A DNA stretch of 64,000 bases from JAMXLO01 sp963818775 (lineage in GTDB: Bacteria; Pseudomonadota; Alphaproteobacteria; Acetobacterales; Acetobacteraceae): positions 496,001 to 560,000 of the forward strand of contig CAWFUF010000024.1 in assembly GCA_963818775.1 (NCBI GenBank). The letters are read 5' to 3'. The position numbers and the translations under genes were made by a program. Numbering within the stretch: position 1 is the first letter of the stretch; every line of letters begins with the position of its first letter. Below are positions 46,766 through 55,993 of this stretch, piece after piece. The notes beneath the pieces were generated by a model. It had not been told where the DNA came from. It was given only the letters and a program-made list of their open reading frames with translations, and did no database searches.

Positions 46766-46825
46766 ATGACCGGACAACGCAACCCTGTGCTGACGGGTCG
46801 CTGCCGGTGCGGCGCTGTGCGCTGA
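46766..46825 (+). pseudogene. 5' remnant of a GFA-family gene (19 codons)
   Basis: From ATG 46766 the frame reads MTGQRNPVLTGRCRCGAVR then stop. The intact GFA gene at 49485 begins MSEQRTPKMTGGCQCGAVR, so 11-12 of 19 residues match and both first zinc cysteines are in place. The stop falls exactly where the next conserved residue (Y) would be. This looks like a decayed or interrupted GFA paralogue; a tiny real peptide is unlikely. Confidence 0.6.
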
Positions 46826-46976
46826 ACGCCAAGCGACATATCGCCTGCTCGGCGAAAACCGGCAGAAGTCCTCTGATTTTCGCGGCATGTTATCTATTTC
46901 GACATATTGAGGAACAGATCATGACGCATCCAACCTGTTACCCGGCAGTTACCCAGAAGGGCAATTGGATCATGCG

Positions 46977-47045
46977 ATGAAATTCACCGACCAGGCATTG
47001 CCGCGGATCAAGGTGCCGCGCGGTCGCACGGCGAATGGTGCGTAG
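46977..47045 (+). pseudogene. possible integrase N-terminal fragment (22 codons)
   Basis: MKFTDQALPRIKVPRGRTANG resembles the start of tyrosine recombinases with the DUF4102 arm-binding domain (M-K-x-T-D-x-x-hydrophobic-K-x-P). It stops at TAG after 22 residues. The rest of this 301-base gap holds nothing I recognise and is AT-richer than the surroundings. The match is short, so caution is needed. Confidence 0.35.
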
Positions 47046-47126
47046 CCGGCTGCCACCCCCGCCCGCCTGGCAGCCTGCACTTGTGGTGTCGTTGACTATG
47101 GCTGAACCGTGGCCTCTACCAACCGT

Positions 47127-47849
47127 CTACGAGATGTGCAGCGGAATCGCTGTGCCAGGACCACCGGGTTGAGCAAATTCGCCATATCCCTCGGTCAGCA
47201 TGACGCCCTGACTGTTCTGCTGTAGTTGCAGATCACTGCCGCCCACAACGCGTACTGCATCTACCAAACTTCTGCCATGGTACATAGACAGCAAATCGTC
47301 ACGCAGATCCGCACTCGTGACGTGCAATCCCATGAAGGCAACAAATTCCAGACCAGGGGACGGTGGCAGATCAAGCTGACCGAGGAACTCTTTCGGATGG
47401 TCAATCTGCATGGCGGTTACGGGAATCTGTGACTCGAAACCGAAAGTCAAACCCGAGCCGACGTTGCCGTTGACCTCGACCGAGCTTCCCATGCCACCGG
47501 CCCCAATTATATCGAGCGTGGCCGATCCAGTGAGATTAGAATTGAACACTGCAGTGGCATGCGAGCTGAATAGGTTGGAACCGACAAAGCGGATGGTGCC
47601 GCCAAACGTATGCAAAGACCCTTCGGTAACATGGGCAGTCGCGGCAATGTCACCCTTGAGGTATATATTAGCGGTGTTGCCCGTTACTGATAGATCGAGT
47701 GTGTCGCCTGCCAGAGCTTTGCCGCTTACATCCATGGTGCCTGACGAGATGATCAGGGTATCCCCCGGTTGCGGTGCGCCGGTAGGCGACCAGTCACTCG
47801 GATTGGATGCCTGATTGTTGCCGCCGCCTACCCACGTTCTGTTTGTCAT
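47127..47849 (-). CDS. surface-protein-like beta-repeat protein, function unknown
   Basis: 240 residues. The start TWVGGGNNQASNPSDWSP followed by QPGDTLIISSG is the repeat opening seen in autotransporter and type I secreted surface proteins of Acetobacteraceae, with beta-helix-like glycine/asparagine-rich stretches (SGKALAGDTLDLSVTGN). There is no signal peptide or transporter domain, so type I export would be needed. AT-rich third positions differ from flanking genes, hinting at transfer. Confidence 0.7.
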   Translation of the reverse strand: MTNRTWVGGGNNQASNPSDWSPTGAPQPGDTLIISSGTMDVSGKALAGDTLDLSVTGNTANIYLKGDIAATAHVTEGSLHTFGGTIRFVGSNLFSSHATAVFNSNLTGSATLDIIGAGGMGSSVEVNGNVGSGLTFGFESQIPVTAMQIDHPKEFLGQLDLPPSPGLEFVAFMGLHVTSADLRDDLLSMYHGRSLVDAVRVVGGSDLQLQQNSQGVMLTEGYGEFAQPGGPGTAIPLHIS

Positions 47850-48184
47850 GGAAATCCCTCTGTTTTTACGAAGAATATGCGCGGGCGGTAATTGGCCGAA
47901 CTTGCGCGTGATGACATTCGCAGTACGCATCAACCGGTGACAGCCGGCTGTGAGGTAAGTCACACTTGGGCTCGAAACTCAGCTTGCCAGGGCCCTGCCA
48001 TAGGAGCTGGCTGGGCATTGCTTTTGCGCGACGGCCGAGCGGGGGCGCTCAGCCAAATTGGTACATAATCGCAAGCACCGGTCCAGTCCAGTAACGAAAT
48101 GGTAACCGTCCCAGGGTGTGCAACGCCTTTGGCCAAGGCCGTGCAGCTATAACGATGCGATTCAGTAACCAATGGAACAGACCA

Positions 48185-48358
48185 ATGATTGCCCATGCCC
48201 ACTCCCTGCTGGCGCGCCTTATGGTTGACCGCGAGGGCGTCACCGCCATGGAATACGGCGTGATCGCCGCTGGCATCGTCCTGGCCGTCGCCACGGCTGC
48301 CGCCACGCTGGGCTCAGACGTTTCGGCGCTTTTCGGCTCGATTGCCGGGTCGCTCTGA
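48185..48358 (+). CDS. Flp/Fap-type IVb pilin
   Basis: 57 residues. The prepilin motif (LMVDREGVTAMEYGVIAAGI) with the G-x4-E-Y pattern and a hydrophobic helix is the Flp family signature. Pilin of this size forms tight-adherence pili with TadA-type machinery, none of which is in the window, so it is an orphan pilin copy. ATG 48185 is preferred over an earlier in-frame ATG because upstream residues are not pilin-like. Confidence 0.88.
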   Translation: MIAHAHSLLARLMVDREGVTAMEYGVIAAGIVLAVATAAATLGSDVSALFGSIAGSL

Positions 48359-48608
48359 TCCCGCAAAGCCGGCCGCTTGGCAGGACTACGCAGACAAGAT
48401 CGCGTGGCCGGTACGTCGGCGCCTGTTCCGGGCAGCGTGGCCAGCCCATGCTCAGGGCAGCGATCAGATACCGGAACCGGCGAGGTTTCCGCGCCCGACG
48501 CGCTGCTGACTGCTCAGATGATCAGTACAGCACCACAGCTATGCGCCTTGTCCTGGGCGTTCTCGCGCTTACTGACGCCAGTGGTGCGCCAGCCCGTCGC
48601 GGGCGGCC

Positions 48609-49025
48609 TTAACCGCTGGCGCCCGGCGCTGGCGGAGCAAACCACGGCACCTGGATCCCCTGACAGTCGACTCTCGGCCCGTGGATGTTGGCAACCATCC
48701 AGCCATCCTGCCTGACCTGTCCATCAATCGTGGCCCCGCCCTGGCCTGGGCCGCCACTGACGCGCGTGCCGGCCATCTTGAAGGTCCGGTTCGCGCCAAT
48801 GCTGCCGGTGACCTTGGCCATCGACTTCATGTCATCCCAGCCGATCATCCCTTCCAGCGTGTTATTGGCGCCCACCACGATGTGCCAATCCAGTGCGGGG
48901 CAGGTGCCAGTTGGCTTCGAGTGGAACACGAAGACCCTGCCCTCGGGCACCGTTTGGGCTGACGCAACACCGCATGTGGCGGCGACCGCGAGCGCGCTGG
49001 CCGCAATTAGCTTCATCGAGAACAT
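48609..49025 (-). CDS. secreted small protein of unknown function
   Basis: 138 residues. A clear signal peptide (KLIAASALAVAATCGVASA, cleaved before QTVPEG) and a mature domain with GTCPALDWHIVVGANNTLEG and DGWMVANIHGPRVDCQGI; the two cysteines may form a disulfide. GGGGGA precedes the ATG. No family recognised. It is periplasmic or exported. Confidence 0.72.
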   Translation of the reverse strand: MFSMKLIAASALAVAATCGVASAQTVPEGRVFVFHSKPTGTCPALDWHIVVGANNTLEGMIGWDDMKSMAKVTGSIGANRTFKMAGTRVSGGPGQGGATIDGQVRQDGWMVANIHGPRVDCQGIQVPWFAPPAPGASG

Positions 49026-49484
49026 GACGTTATCCCCCTTACTGTTGGACGCGACGGCGGTGCAACTTACGCCGATGAAGCCCGAGCAGTGTCAGAAGGA
49101 CGGGCTTCCACGAGCGTGTGACCATCTTAGGAAGCGAGGCGAGAACAGGCTAAACCCTCGCACCGCGCGAACATCATGGCGCGTCTCCCGGGTCGCGGCA
49201 ATGTGCGTCCGAGACCAGGGCGGTTTACCGCTGGTCGCGGTCCCGCGAAGCCGCGGCCGAAGATCGGTCCACTCCACGAGAACACCAAAGCGGCGGCATG
49301 GCGGGGGGCAAGGTCGTGCTGTATTTTTGGAACATGCCGTGCTTGGGGTGAGCACGGCGACGGGCGTATAGCGGGCGCCGATGCTGGCGTCAGGCGAAAG
49401 AATAATATCGCGCAGGCAGCACCATTGCAGGGATCCCTCTGCTGCGACGCCTGATGTTACCCAGGAACGAGAGACGAGGTTCTG
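49026..49484. other. 459-base gap without recognisable gene
   Basis: Open frames here have no recognisable motif, ribosome site or codon bias. Only the promoter regions of the flanking divergent genes are expected. No RNA gene or repeat was seen. Confidence 0.5.
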
Positions 49485-49985
49485 ATGAGCGAGCAACGGA
49501 CGCCAAAAATGACCGGTGGCTGCCAATGTGGCGCGGTGCGCTATGCGTTGTACGCCAGCCCGGATCGTGTCGGCATCTGTCATTGCCGCATGTGCCAGAA
49601 GGCGGTCGGCGGACCGTTTTTCGCCTGGGCAGCGGTGAGTGACGCCGATATCGCCTGGACGCGCGGCAAGCCTGCCGTGTTCTCCAGCTCGTCTGCCGCG
49701 GATCGTGGCTTCTGCGCGCATTGCGGCACGCCACTGACTTTTCGCTACCTGAAGCGGCCCGACCATATAGACGTCACCCTTGGCAGCCTGGACGATCCCG
49801 CCGCCGTCACGCCGGCGATAGTGATGGGGACCGAGAGTCGGCTCGGTTGGTGCGCCTCGCTGCTGGGCTCCGCGCCGTCGCAGGCCACCGGTGAGGGCGG
49901 GCCGCCCGAGGACCTGTCGCGCATCACGACGTATCAGCATCCGGACCACGACACGCCGGCGGACTGGCGGCGTCCTGCGGCCTAA
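49485..49985 (+). CDS. GFA (glutathione-dependent formaldehyde-activating-like) zinc protein
   Basis: 166 residues of the CENP-V/GFA fold. Zinc sites: CQCGAVRY, ICHCRMCQKAVGG and FCAHCGTPLTFRY. Members include Gfa, which speeds glutathione-formaldehyde adduct formation, but many have unknown substrates. ATG 49485 follows GAGACGAGG. A 5' fragment of a close paralogue lies 2.7 kb upstream in the same orientation. Confidence 0.9.
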   Translation: MSEQRTPKMTGGCQCGAVRYALYASPDRVGICHCRMCQKAVGGPFFAWAAVSDADIAWTRGKPAVFSSSSAADRGFCAHCGTPLTFRYLKRPDHIDVTLGSLDDPAAVTPAIVMGTESRLGWCASLLGSAPSQATGEGGPPEDLSRITTYQHPDHDTPADWRRPAA

Positions 49986-50125
49986 TTGGCCAAACCTTGG
50001 CTTGACGAACCGGCGGTCAATATGTTGCTACTTTGTTCGCTTGCTGGCGCGGCCGGGTGGATGCAATCTATACGAGAAGAAATTCCGGACGCCTGAAATC
50101 AAAGGTTGTAGACGAGGAGCCTCGC

Positions 50126-51166
<1,041 letters not shown>

Positions 51167-51706
51167 CGTTCCGTCGGGTCTCGGATGCGACCGACGGGCT
51201 GTTGCCGAACAGACCAACAGCTACGTTGAACGGCTGAACCACGAGCTTGGTGCCGTTACTGGATGCGAACGTCCGATGAAGGGGAAACTGCCCGGAAAAG
51301 GGCGACCGAATTGGCGTGGCGTCGTAGAGCTTTGCGGAGGGCCGTCGCGTCGCCCGATACCTTCGCCTTCAACAGGCCATCGGGCGGCAACACGACGACG
51401 CCGGCGGGCAAGCCAGGTCGCGAGCGCGAGCGTCAGCACACCGATCCAGATAACTGCCTGCAACCATTTTACACGCGCGATAGGCAGCATGCCTGGTTCT
51501 CAGTACCGGTTCCTAACGGCTGATCCAAGAAAACCCGAGCGGTCTGACCCGTCATGACCGATCAGATTAGGGCCGTCAGCTTACCAGCCTATGAACGGCG
51601 CCAAGCTCGCGCGCTGCCGTGCGGCACCAAATGGTCACCCTGCGCGACTACCGGCAGTGCATCCAGTCCCAAGTTCGCCCGGAGACAGGCGCTCAGGCAA
51701 ACTACC
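51167..51706. other. 540-base gap after recA
   Basis: Contains the recA 3' hairpin (51171-51197) and one weak candidate membrane ORF on the minus strand (51221-51490). Otherwise nothing recognisable. Confidence 0.45.
51221..51490 (-). CDS. possible small membrane protein
   Basis: 89 codons, with a transmembrane stretch near the N-terminus (WLQAVIWIGVLTLALATWL) followed by five arginines, a plausible single-span topology. The C-terminal half is low complexity and not conserved in style, and no ribosome site is seen. It may be spurious. Confidence 0.25.
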   Translation of the reverse strand: MLPIARVKWLQAVIWIGVLTLALATWLARRRRRVAARWPVEGEGIGRRDGPPQSSTTPRQFGRPFPGSFPFIGRSHPVTAPSSWFSRST

Positions 51707-52399
51707 TCACGCCCCGCCGTTCACATCGATTGTCGCGCAGGTGATAAAGGACGCGGCGTCGCTCGCCAGGAAATCCACCACCGCGGCGATTTCATCCGGC
51801 TCGCCGGCGCGACCGAGCGCGCTGCCTTTGGCACGTTCCTTCGCCACCTGTGGCGTGCGCGCGCCCATCGCGGTGTTGATCAGGCCTGGGGCGATGGCGT
51901 TCACCCGAATGCCATGACGCCCCAGTCGTGTGCCGAGGCTCTTCGTCAGATTGATCACAGCGGCCTTTGAGGCGCCATACTCGATGACCGTGCTGCCGCG
52001 CTGGCCGGCCGATGAGGCCGTGTTGACGATCGCGCCCGGCTGACCTGCCGTGATCAGCCGCTTCGCCACCCATTGGGATGCGAAGAACGGCACGCGCACG
52101 TTCACCGACATGGTGCCATCGAACTGTTCGGCCGGCACGTCGAGGAAGTCCTTCTCGGGGTGATAGATGCCCGCGTTGTTGAACAGGACGCGGATCAGCC
52201 CGTGATCGCGCTCGATCGCGGCGAGCGTCGCAGCCATTCGGGTGAGATCGCTCAGGTCACACTGGTAGTGCGGCCAGTTGCCGGCGCCCTCCGCGCCGAC
52301 ATCGATGCCGACCGCGAGATGGCCGGACTGCGCGAGGCGACGGCAGGTTGCCTGGCCAATCAGCCCGTTGCTGCCGGTAATGACTGCGACCTTTGCCAT
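51707..52399 (-). CDS. short-chain dehydrogenase/reductase
   Basis: 230 residues. NAD(P) loop TGSNGLIGQATC, NNAGI motif and catalytic Y-x3-K in EYGASKAAVINL, end DVNGGA. Classical SDR. GGAGGA precedes ATG 52399. It is divergent from the binding-protein gene by 66 bases. Substrate unknown. Confidence 0.9.
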   Translation of the reverse strand: MAKVAVITGSNGLIGQATCRRLAQSGHLAVGIDVGAEGAGNWPHYQCDLSDLTRMAATLAAIERDHGLIRVLFNNAGIYHPEKDFLDVPAEQFDGTMSVNVRVPFFASQWVAKRLITAGQPGAIVNTASSAGQRGSTVIEYGASKAAVINLTKSLGTRLGRHGIRVNAIAPGLINTAMGARTPQVAKERAKGSALGRAGEPDEIAAVVDFLASDAASFITCATIDVNGGA

Positions 52400-52465
52400 G
52401 GGTTCCTCCCTTGAGACCAGCGACAATGCCAAGCACAATCGCAACACATCGGAAGGGCGCGGACA

Positions 52466-54052
52466 ATGCGGTGGCTGCAAGTACTGATGGCGATGGGTGT
52501 GTGGCTCGCCACCTGCCCGCTACCCGGCGCCAAATCGGTGCGGGCCGCCGAGCTGACGATCGGCCGCGCCACCGAACAGAATTCGCTCGACCCGCAATTC
52601 TCCGATCTCGGCAACGACGTCGCCACGGCGGAGAACATGTTCGAGAGCATGATCGAATTCGATTCGGGGCTGCGCATCCATCCGAGCCTGGCGGTGTCGT
52701 GGAAGCTGCTCGATCCGCTCACCTGGGAGATCAGGTTGCGCGAGGGCGTCACATTCCACGATGGCACGCCGTTCACCGGCGACGATGTCGCGTTCTCACT
52801 GAAGCGGGCGCGCGATGTGCCGAACAGCCCCGGGCCGCTCGCGAGTTTCGTGCGGTCGGTGAAGCAGACCGAAGTGGTCGATCCGCACACGCTGCACATC
52901 CACACCGACCAACCGACGCCGCTGCTGATGGACCTGGTCGGGCGCATCTTCATCGTGCCGGCGAAGCTCGGTGCAACGGTGACCAGCGAGGATTTTGCTG
53001 CTGGCCGCGCGATGATCGGCACCGGACCGTATCGCTTCAAGCAGGTGATTCCCGGCGATCGCGTGGTGGTGGAGGCGAACCCCGCCTATTGGGGCGCTAA
53101 GCCCGCGTTCGATACGGTCACGCTGAAGTTCCTCGCGAATGCCGCCGCGCGCAGTGCCGCATTGCTGTCAGGTTCGGTGGATGTGATCGAGCAGATCCCG
53201 CCGTCCGACATCTCGCTGTTCCAGAACCGGCAGGACGTTGCGCTGTATTCAGTGACCTCGACGCGGTTGATCTATCTGGCGATGGACCAGGGGCGCGACG
53301 ACAGCCCCTTCATCACCGACAAGGATGGCGTGCCGTTGAAGGTGAACCCGCTGAAGGATCGCCGCGTGCGGCTGGCGCTGTCCAAAATGATAAACCGCCA
53401 GGCCATTGTCGAGCGCGTGCTGGCAGGCGCCGGCGAGGCCGCCGGACAGATCGTGCCCGAAGGCATGGGTGGCTACGATGCATCGCTGCGGCCGATGGTG
53501 TTCGACCCGGAAGCGGCGAAGAAGCTGCTGGCTGAGGCCGGCTATCCGAATGGCTTCGGCCTGACGGTGCATGGATCGAACAACCGGTTTCCCAATGATT
53601 CGCAAGTCACGCAGGCGCTTGGTCAGATGTTCTCGCGCGGCGGGCTGAAGGTGAACGGCGTCGAGGCGTTGCCATACAATGTGTATGCGCCCGGTGCGAC
53701 AGCACGCAAGTACAGCCTCTTCATCTTCAGTTATGGCAGCGTCGCGAGCAGTTCGCTCAACGGGCTGTCGGGGGTGCTGGCGACGTATGACAAAGAGGCC
53801 GGCACCGGGTCGCTCAACCGCGCCCGCTACTCCAATCCGGCGTTCGATGCGCTGCTGAAGCAGGCGGCGGCGGAGTTCGACGAGGGCAGGCGCAACAAGC
53901 TGCTGGCTGATGCGACGCGGCTGGCGATGGAGGATGCGGGCATTTTGCCGATCTATTGGCAGAAGCTCTATTGGGCCGCACGCAAGGGCTTTGTCGTCGA
54001 TCCCGACCGTGGCGAGTCGACATCCGCACGGTTCGTCTCGCTGGCCAAGTGA
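52466..54052 (+). CDS. ABC transporter periplasmic substrate-binding protein (SBP_bac_5, peptide/nickel type)
   Basis: 528 residues with signal peptide (cleaved near SVRAAE). ELTIGRATEQNSLDPQF and the blocks LREGVTFHDGTPFTGDDV and RVRLALSKMINRQAIVERV are typical of dipeptide-binding cluster-C proteins. No permease or ATPase gene is adjacent, so it is an orphan. The TauD and FAH genes follow on the same strand; they may metabolise what it binds. Confidence 0.92.
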   Translation: MRWLQVLMAMGVWLATCPLPGAKSVRAAELTIGRATEQNSLDPQFSDLGNDVATAENMFESMIEFDSGLRIHPSLAVSWKLLDPLTWEIRLREGVTFHDGTPFTGDDVAFSLKRARDVPNSPGPLASFVRSVKQTEVVDPHTLHIHTDQPTPLLMDLVGRIFIVPAKLGATVTSEDFAAGRAMIGTGPYRFKQVIPGDRVVVEANPAYWGAKPAFDTVTLKFLANAAARSAALLSGSVDVIEQIPPSDISLFQNRQDVALYSVTSTRLIYLAMDQGRDDSPFITDKDGVPLKVNPLKDRRVRLALSKMINRQAIVERVLAGAGEAAGQIVPEGMGGYDASLRPMVFDPEAAKKLLAEAGYPNGFGLTVHGSNNRFPNDSQVTQALGQMFSRGGLKVNGVEALPYNVYAPGATARKYSLFIFSYGSVASSSLNGLSGVLATYDKEAGTGSLNRARYSNPAFDALLKQAAAEFDEGRRNKLLADATRLAMEDAGILPIYWQKLYWAARKGFVVDPDRGESTSARFVSLAK

Positions 54053-54102
54053 CCGGGTCCGGACCTACACTGACAAGAGGTGTCCCACCAGGGAGAATAC
54101 GC

Positions 54103-55005
54103 ATGCTGTCCATCGAACCGACTGGCGCAGTACTGGGCGCGACCGTTCGTGGCATCGACGTGAAGCGGGCCGACGAGACGGAATTCGCCAGGATCCTGCT
54201 GGCTCTCGGCCAGTACGGCGTGCTGCGCTTCCCCGACCAGCAGCTCGACCTGGGTGATCTGCGCACGTTCTCGGAACGCTTCGGTGAAATTCAGGGACCG
54301 AGTGCTGCACAGGACAATTACGCACATGTCGGTACGCTGTCGAACCTGAAGGAGGGCGGCAAGTATATTGGCTCGCCAGATGCCGGCCAGGACTGGCATA
54401 CTGACATGTCGTATCGCGACGTGATGGGTTTCGTGAACGTGCTGTATGGCATCCGCATCCCGCGCCGCAACGGCGTGCCGCTGGGCGGCACAGAGTTCTC
54501 CAACATGCACGCGGTGTACGAAGCGCTACCCGCTGAGCTCAAAACCCGGCTTGCCGATGCGACAGCGACGCACAACTTCGAAAAATTCTGGGAGCATATG
54601 CGGAGTGACAAGGCGAGCGAGCGCCCGCCGATGACCGAGGAACAGCGCCGCCGCCGTCCGCCTGTTGTGCATCCGCTGTTCCTGACTCATCCGATCACCG
54701 GCCGGAAGGTGCTGTACTGCAATCCGGGTTACACGATGCGCATCAACGAACTCTCGGAGCGCGACAGCGACGACATGCTGGAATACCTGTTCGAGTTCCA
54801 GTTGGAGCAGCGCTTCCGCCATACGCACACCTGGACCGAGAACGACCTTCTGGTGTGGGATCACCTCGGCACCATCCATCGCGCGATCGCCGACTACGGT
54901 CCGGACGAGATCAGGCTGATGCGCCGCTGCCAGGTGATGGCGACAAAAGTGTTCGATGCGGAATTCCTGCGCCCCGTGCGCGAACTCATGACGGAGGCTG
55001 CCTGA
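54103..55005 (+). CDS. TauD/TfdA family dioxygenase
   Basis: 300 residues. Iron HTD motif in QDWHTDMSY and distal His in GTIHRAIADY; Arg for 2-oxoglutarate in RLMRRCQVMA. N-terminus TGAVLGATVRGIDVKRAD. GGGAGA is upstream. The stop overlaps the ATG of the FAH-family gene (TGATG). It is the third TauD-type paralogue, and the only one coupled to an FAH gene. Confidence 0.9.
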   Translation: MLSIEPTGAVLGATVRGIDVKRADETEFARILLALGQYGVLRFPDQQLDLGDLRTFSERFGEIQGPSAAQDNYAHVGTLSNLKEGGKYIGSPDAGQDWHTDMSYRDVMGFVNVLYGIRIPRRNGVPLGGTEFSNMHAVYEALPAELKTRLADATATHNFEKFWEHMRSDKASERPPMTEEQRRRRPPVVHPLFLTHPITGRKVLYCNPGYTMRINELSERDSDDMLEYLFEFQLEQRFRHTHTWTENDLLVWDHLGTIHRAIADYGPDEIRLMRRCQVMATKVFDAEFLRPVRELMTEAA

Positions 55006-55787
55006 TGCGCTGGATCAGATTCACGACGAACCGCCACACCGCGTACGGCTCGCTCAACGGCGATACCGTGAGCGAGATCAGCGGCGAACCCTGGGGCGAG
55101 CATTCAGCAACGGGCAAGACACACAAACTTGCTGACGTGAAGGTGGAAGTGCCGGTGATCCCGCGCACCTTCTACGCCGCGGGCATCAACTACGCGGCGC
55201 ATATCCGCGAAATGGCGGAAAAGCGTGGCGTGCAGCCTGTATTCCCCGAGAAGGCCGACATCGGCTACCGGGCCAACAATGCGCTGATCGCGCACGGCGA
55301 GGACGTGGTGATCCCGAAGGACGCTACCGAGAAGATCAACTACGAGGGCGAACTCGTCGTGGTCATCGGCAAGCAGGTGAAGCACCTGTCGAAGGCGGAT
55401 GCGATGTCCTGCGTGTTCGGCTACACGATCGGTAACGACGTGAGCGAGCGCACCTGGCAGCGCGGCGACCGCACCTTCTGGCGCGGCAAGAACGCCGACA
55501 CGTTCAAGCCGATGGGGCCGTGGATCGACACCGATGTCGATATCGACGCGATGCAGACCGTGGTGCGGGTGAACGGCAAGGATAGCCTGAAGTTTAAGAC
55601 CAACGACATGATCTTCGACATTCCGACCTATATCGAGGCGATGACCCGTTATCTGACGCTGTATCCGGGCGACGTGATCTGGATGGGCACCGACGGTACC
55701 TCGCCCGATCTGAAGCACGGGGATGTCGTCGAGGTGGAACTCACCGGCCTGGGGGTGCTGCGCAACCGCTTTGTACGCGAGAGCTAG
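55005..55787 (+). CDS. fumarylacetoacetate hydrolase (FAH) family protein
   Basis: 260 residues. Metal-binding EGELVVVIG, GYTIGNDVSERTWQ, RGKNADTFKPMGPW and PGDVIWMGTDGTSP form the FAH active site. Family members hydrolyse or decarboxylate 3-oxo acids in aromatic degradation. Coupled to the preceding dioxygenase, so they may act in sequence, hydroxylation then C-C cleavage. The substrate is unknown. Confidence 0.9.
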   Translation: MRWIRFTTNRHTAYGSLNGDTVSEISGEPWGEHSATGKTHKLADVKVEVPVIPRTFYAAGINYAAHIREMAEKRGVQPVFPEKADIGYRANNALIAHGEDVVIPKDATEKINYEGELVVVIGKQVKHLSKADAMSCVFGYTIGNDVSERTWQRGDRTFWRGKNADTFKPMGPWIDTDVDIDAMQTVVRVNGKDSLKFKTNDMIFDIPTYIEAMTRYLTLYPGDVIWMGTDGTSPDLKHGDVVEVELTGLGVLRNRFVRES

Positions 55788-55852
55788 TCACACATTGTCA
55801 TTGCGAGTTCCACACCTGCCTGGCGGCGGACCCGCGCTGGATGAAACCGGTA

Positions 55853-55890
55853 CTCGTCATGGCCGGCGAAGGCCGGCAATCCACGTCTTC
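55853..55890. repeat. short palindromic repeat of the alphaproteobacterial extragenic type
   Basis: CTCGTCATGGCCGGCGAAGG and CCGGCAATCCACG form a unit with GCCGGC-GAAG-GCCGGC at its core. Sequence of the form GTCAT...CCGG...CAATCCACG is widely scattered between genes in alphaproteobacteria. It lies in the 206-base gap before the Kef gene. Confidence 0.55.
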
Positions 55891-55993
55891 CCTTGATGCG
55901 CGCGGCACAGTCTGCTCATCGTTTCTTGTTAGGGGCGAAGCGACACGGCAATCCGCTGCGGGACAATGATTTCTTAGCGCAACGGCACGCCAG

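Noticed and set aside
49986..50125. SOS (LexA) box upstream of recA
   Set aside because: Only GAAC and GTTC half-sites appear, none with the GAAC-N7-GAAC or GTTC-N7-GTTC spacing; no site can be claimed.
51171..51197. Rho-independent terminator after recA
   Set aside because: A 7-bp stem exists, but the loop is 13 bases and no T-run follows; kept only as a remark in the recA entry.
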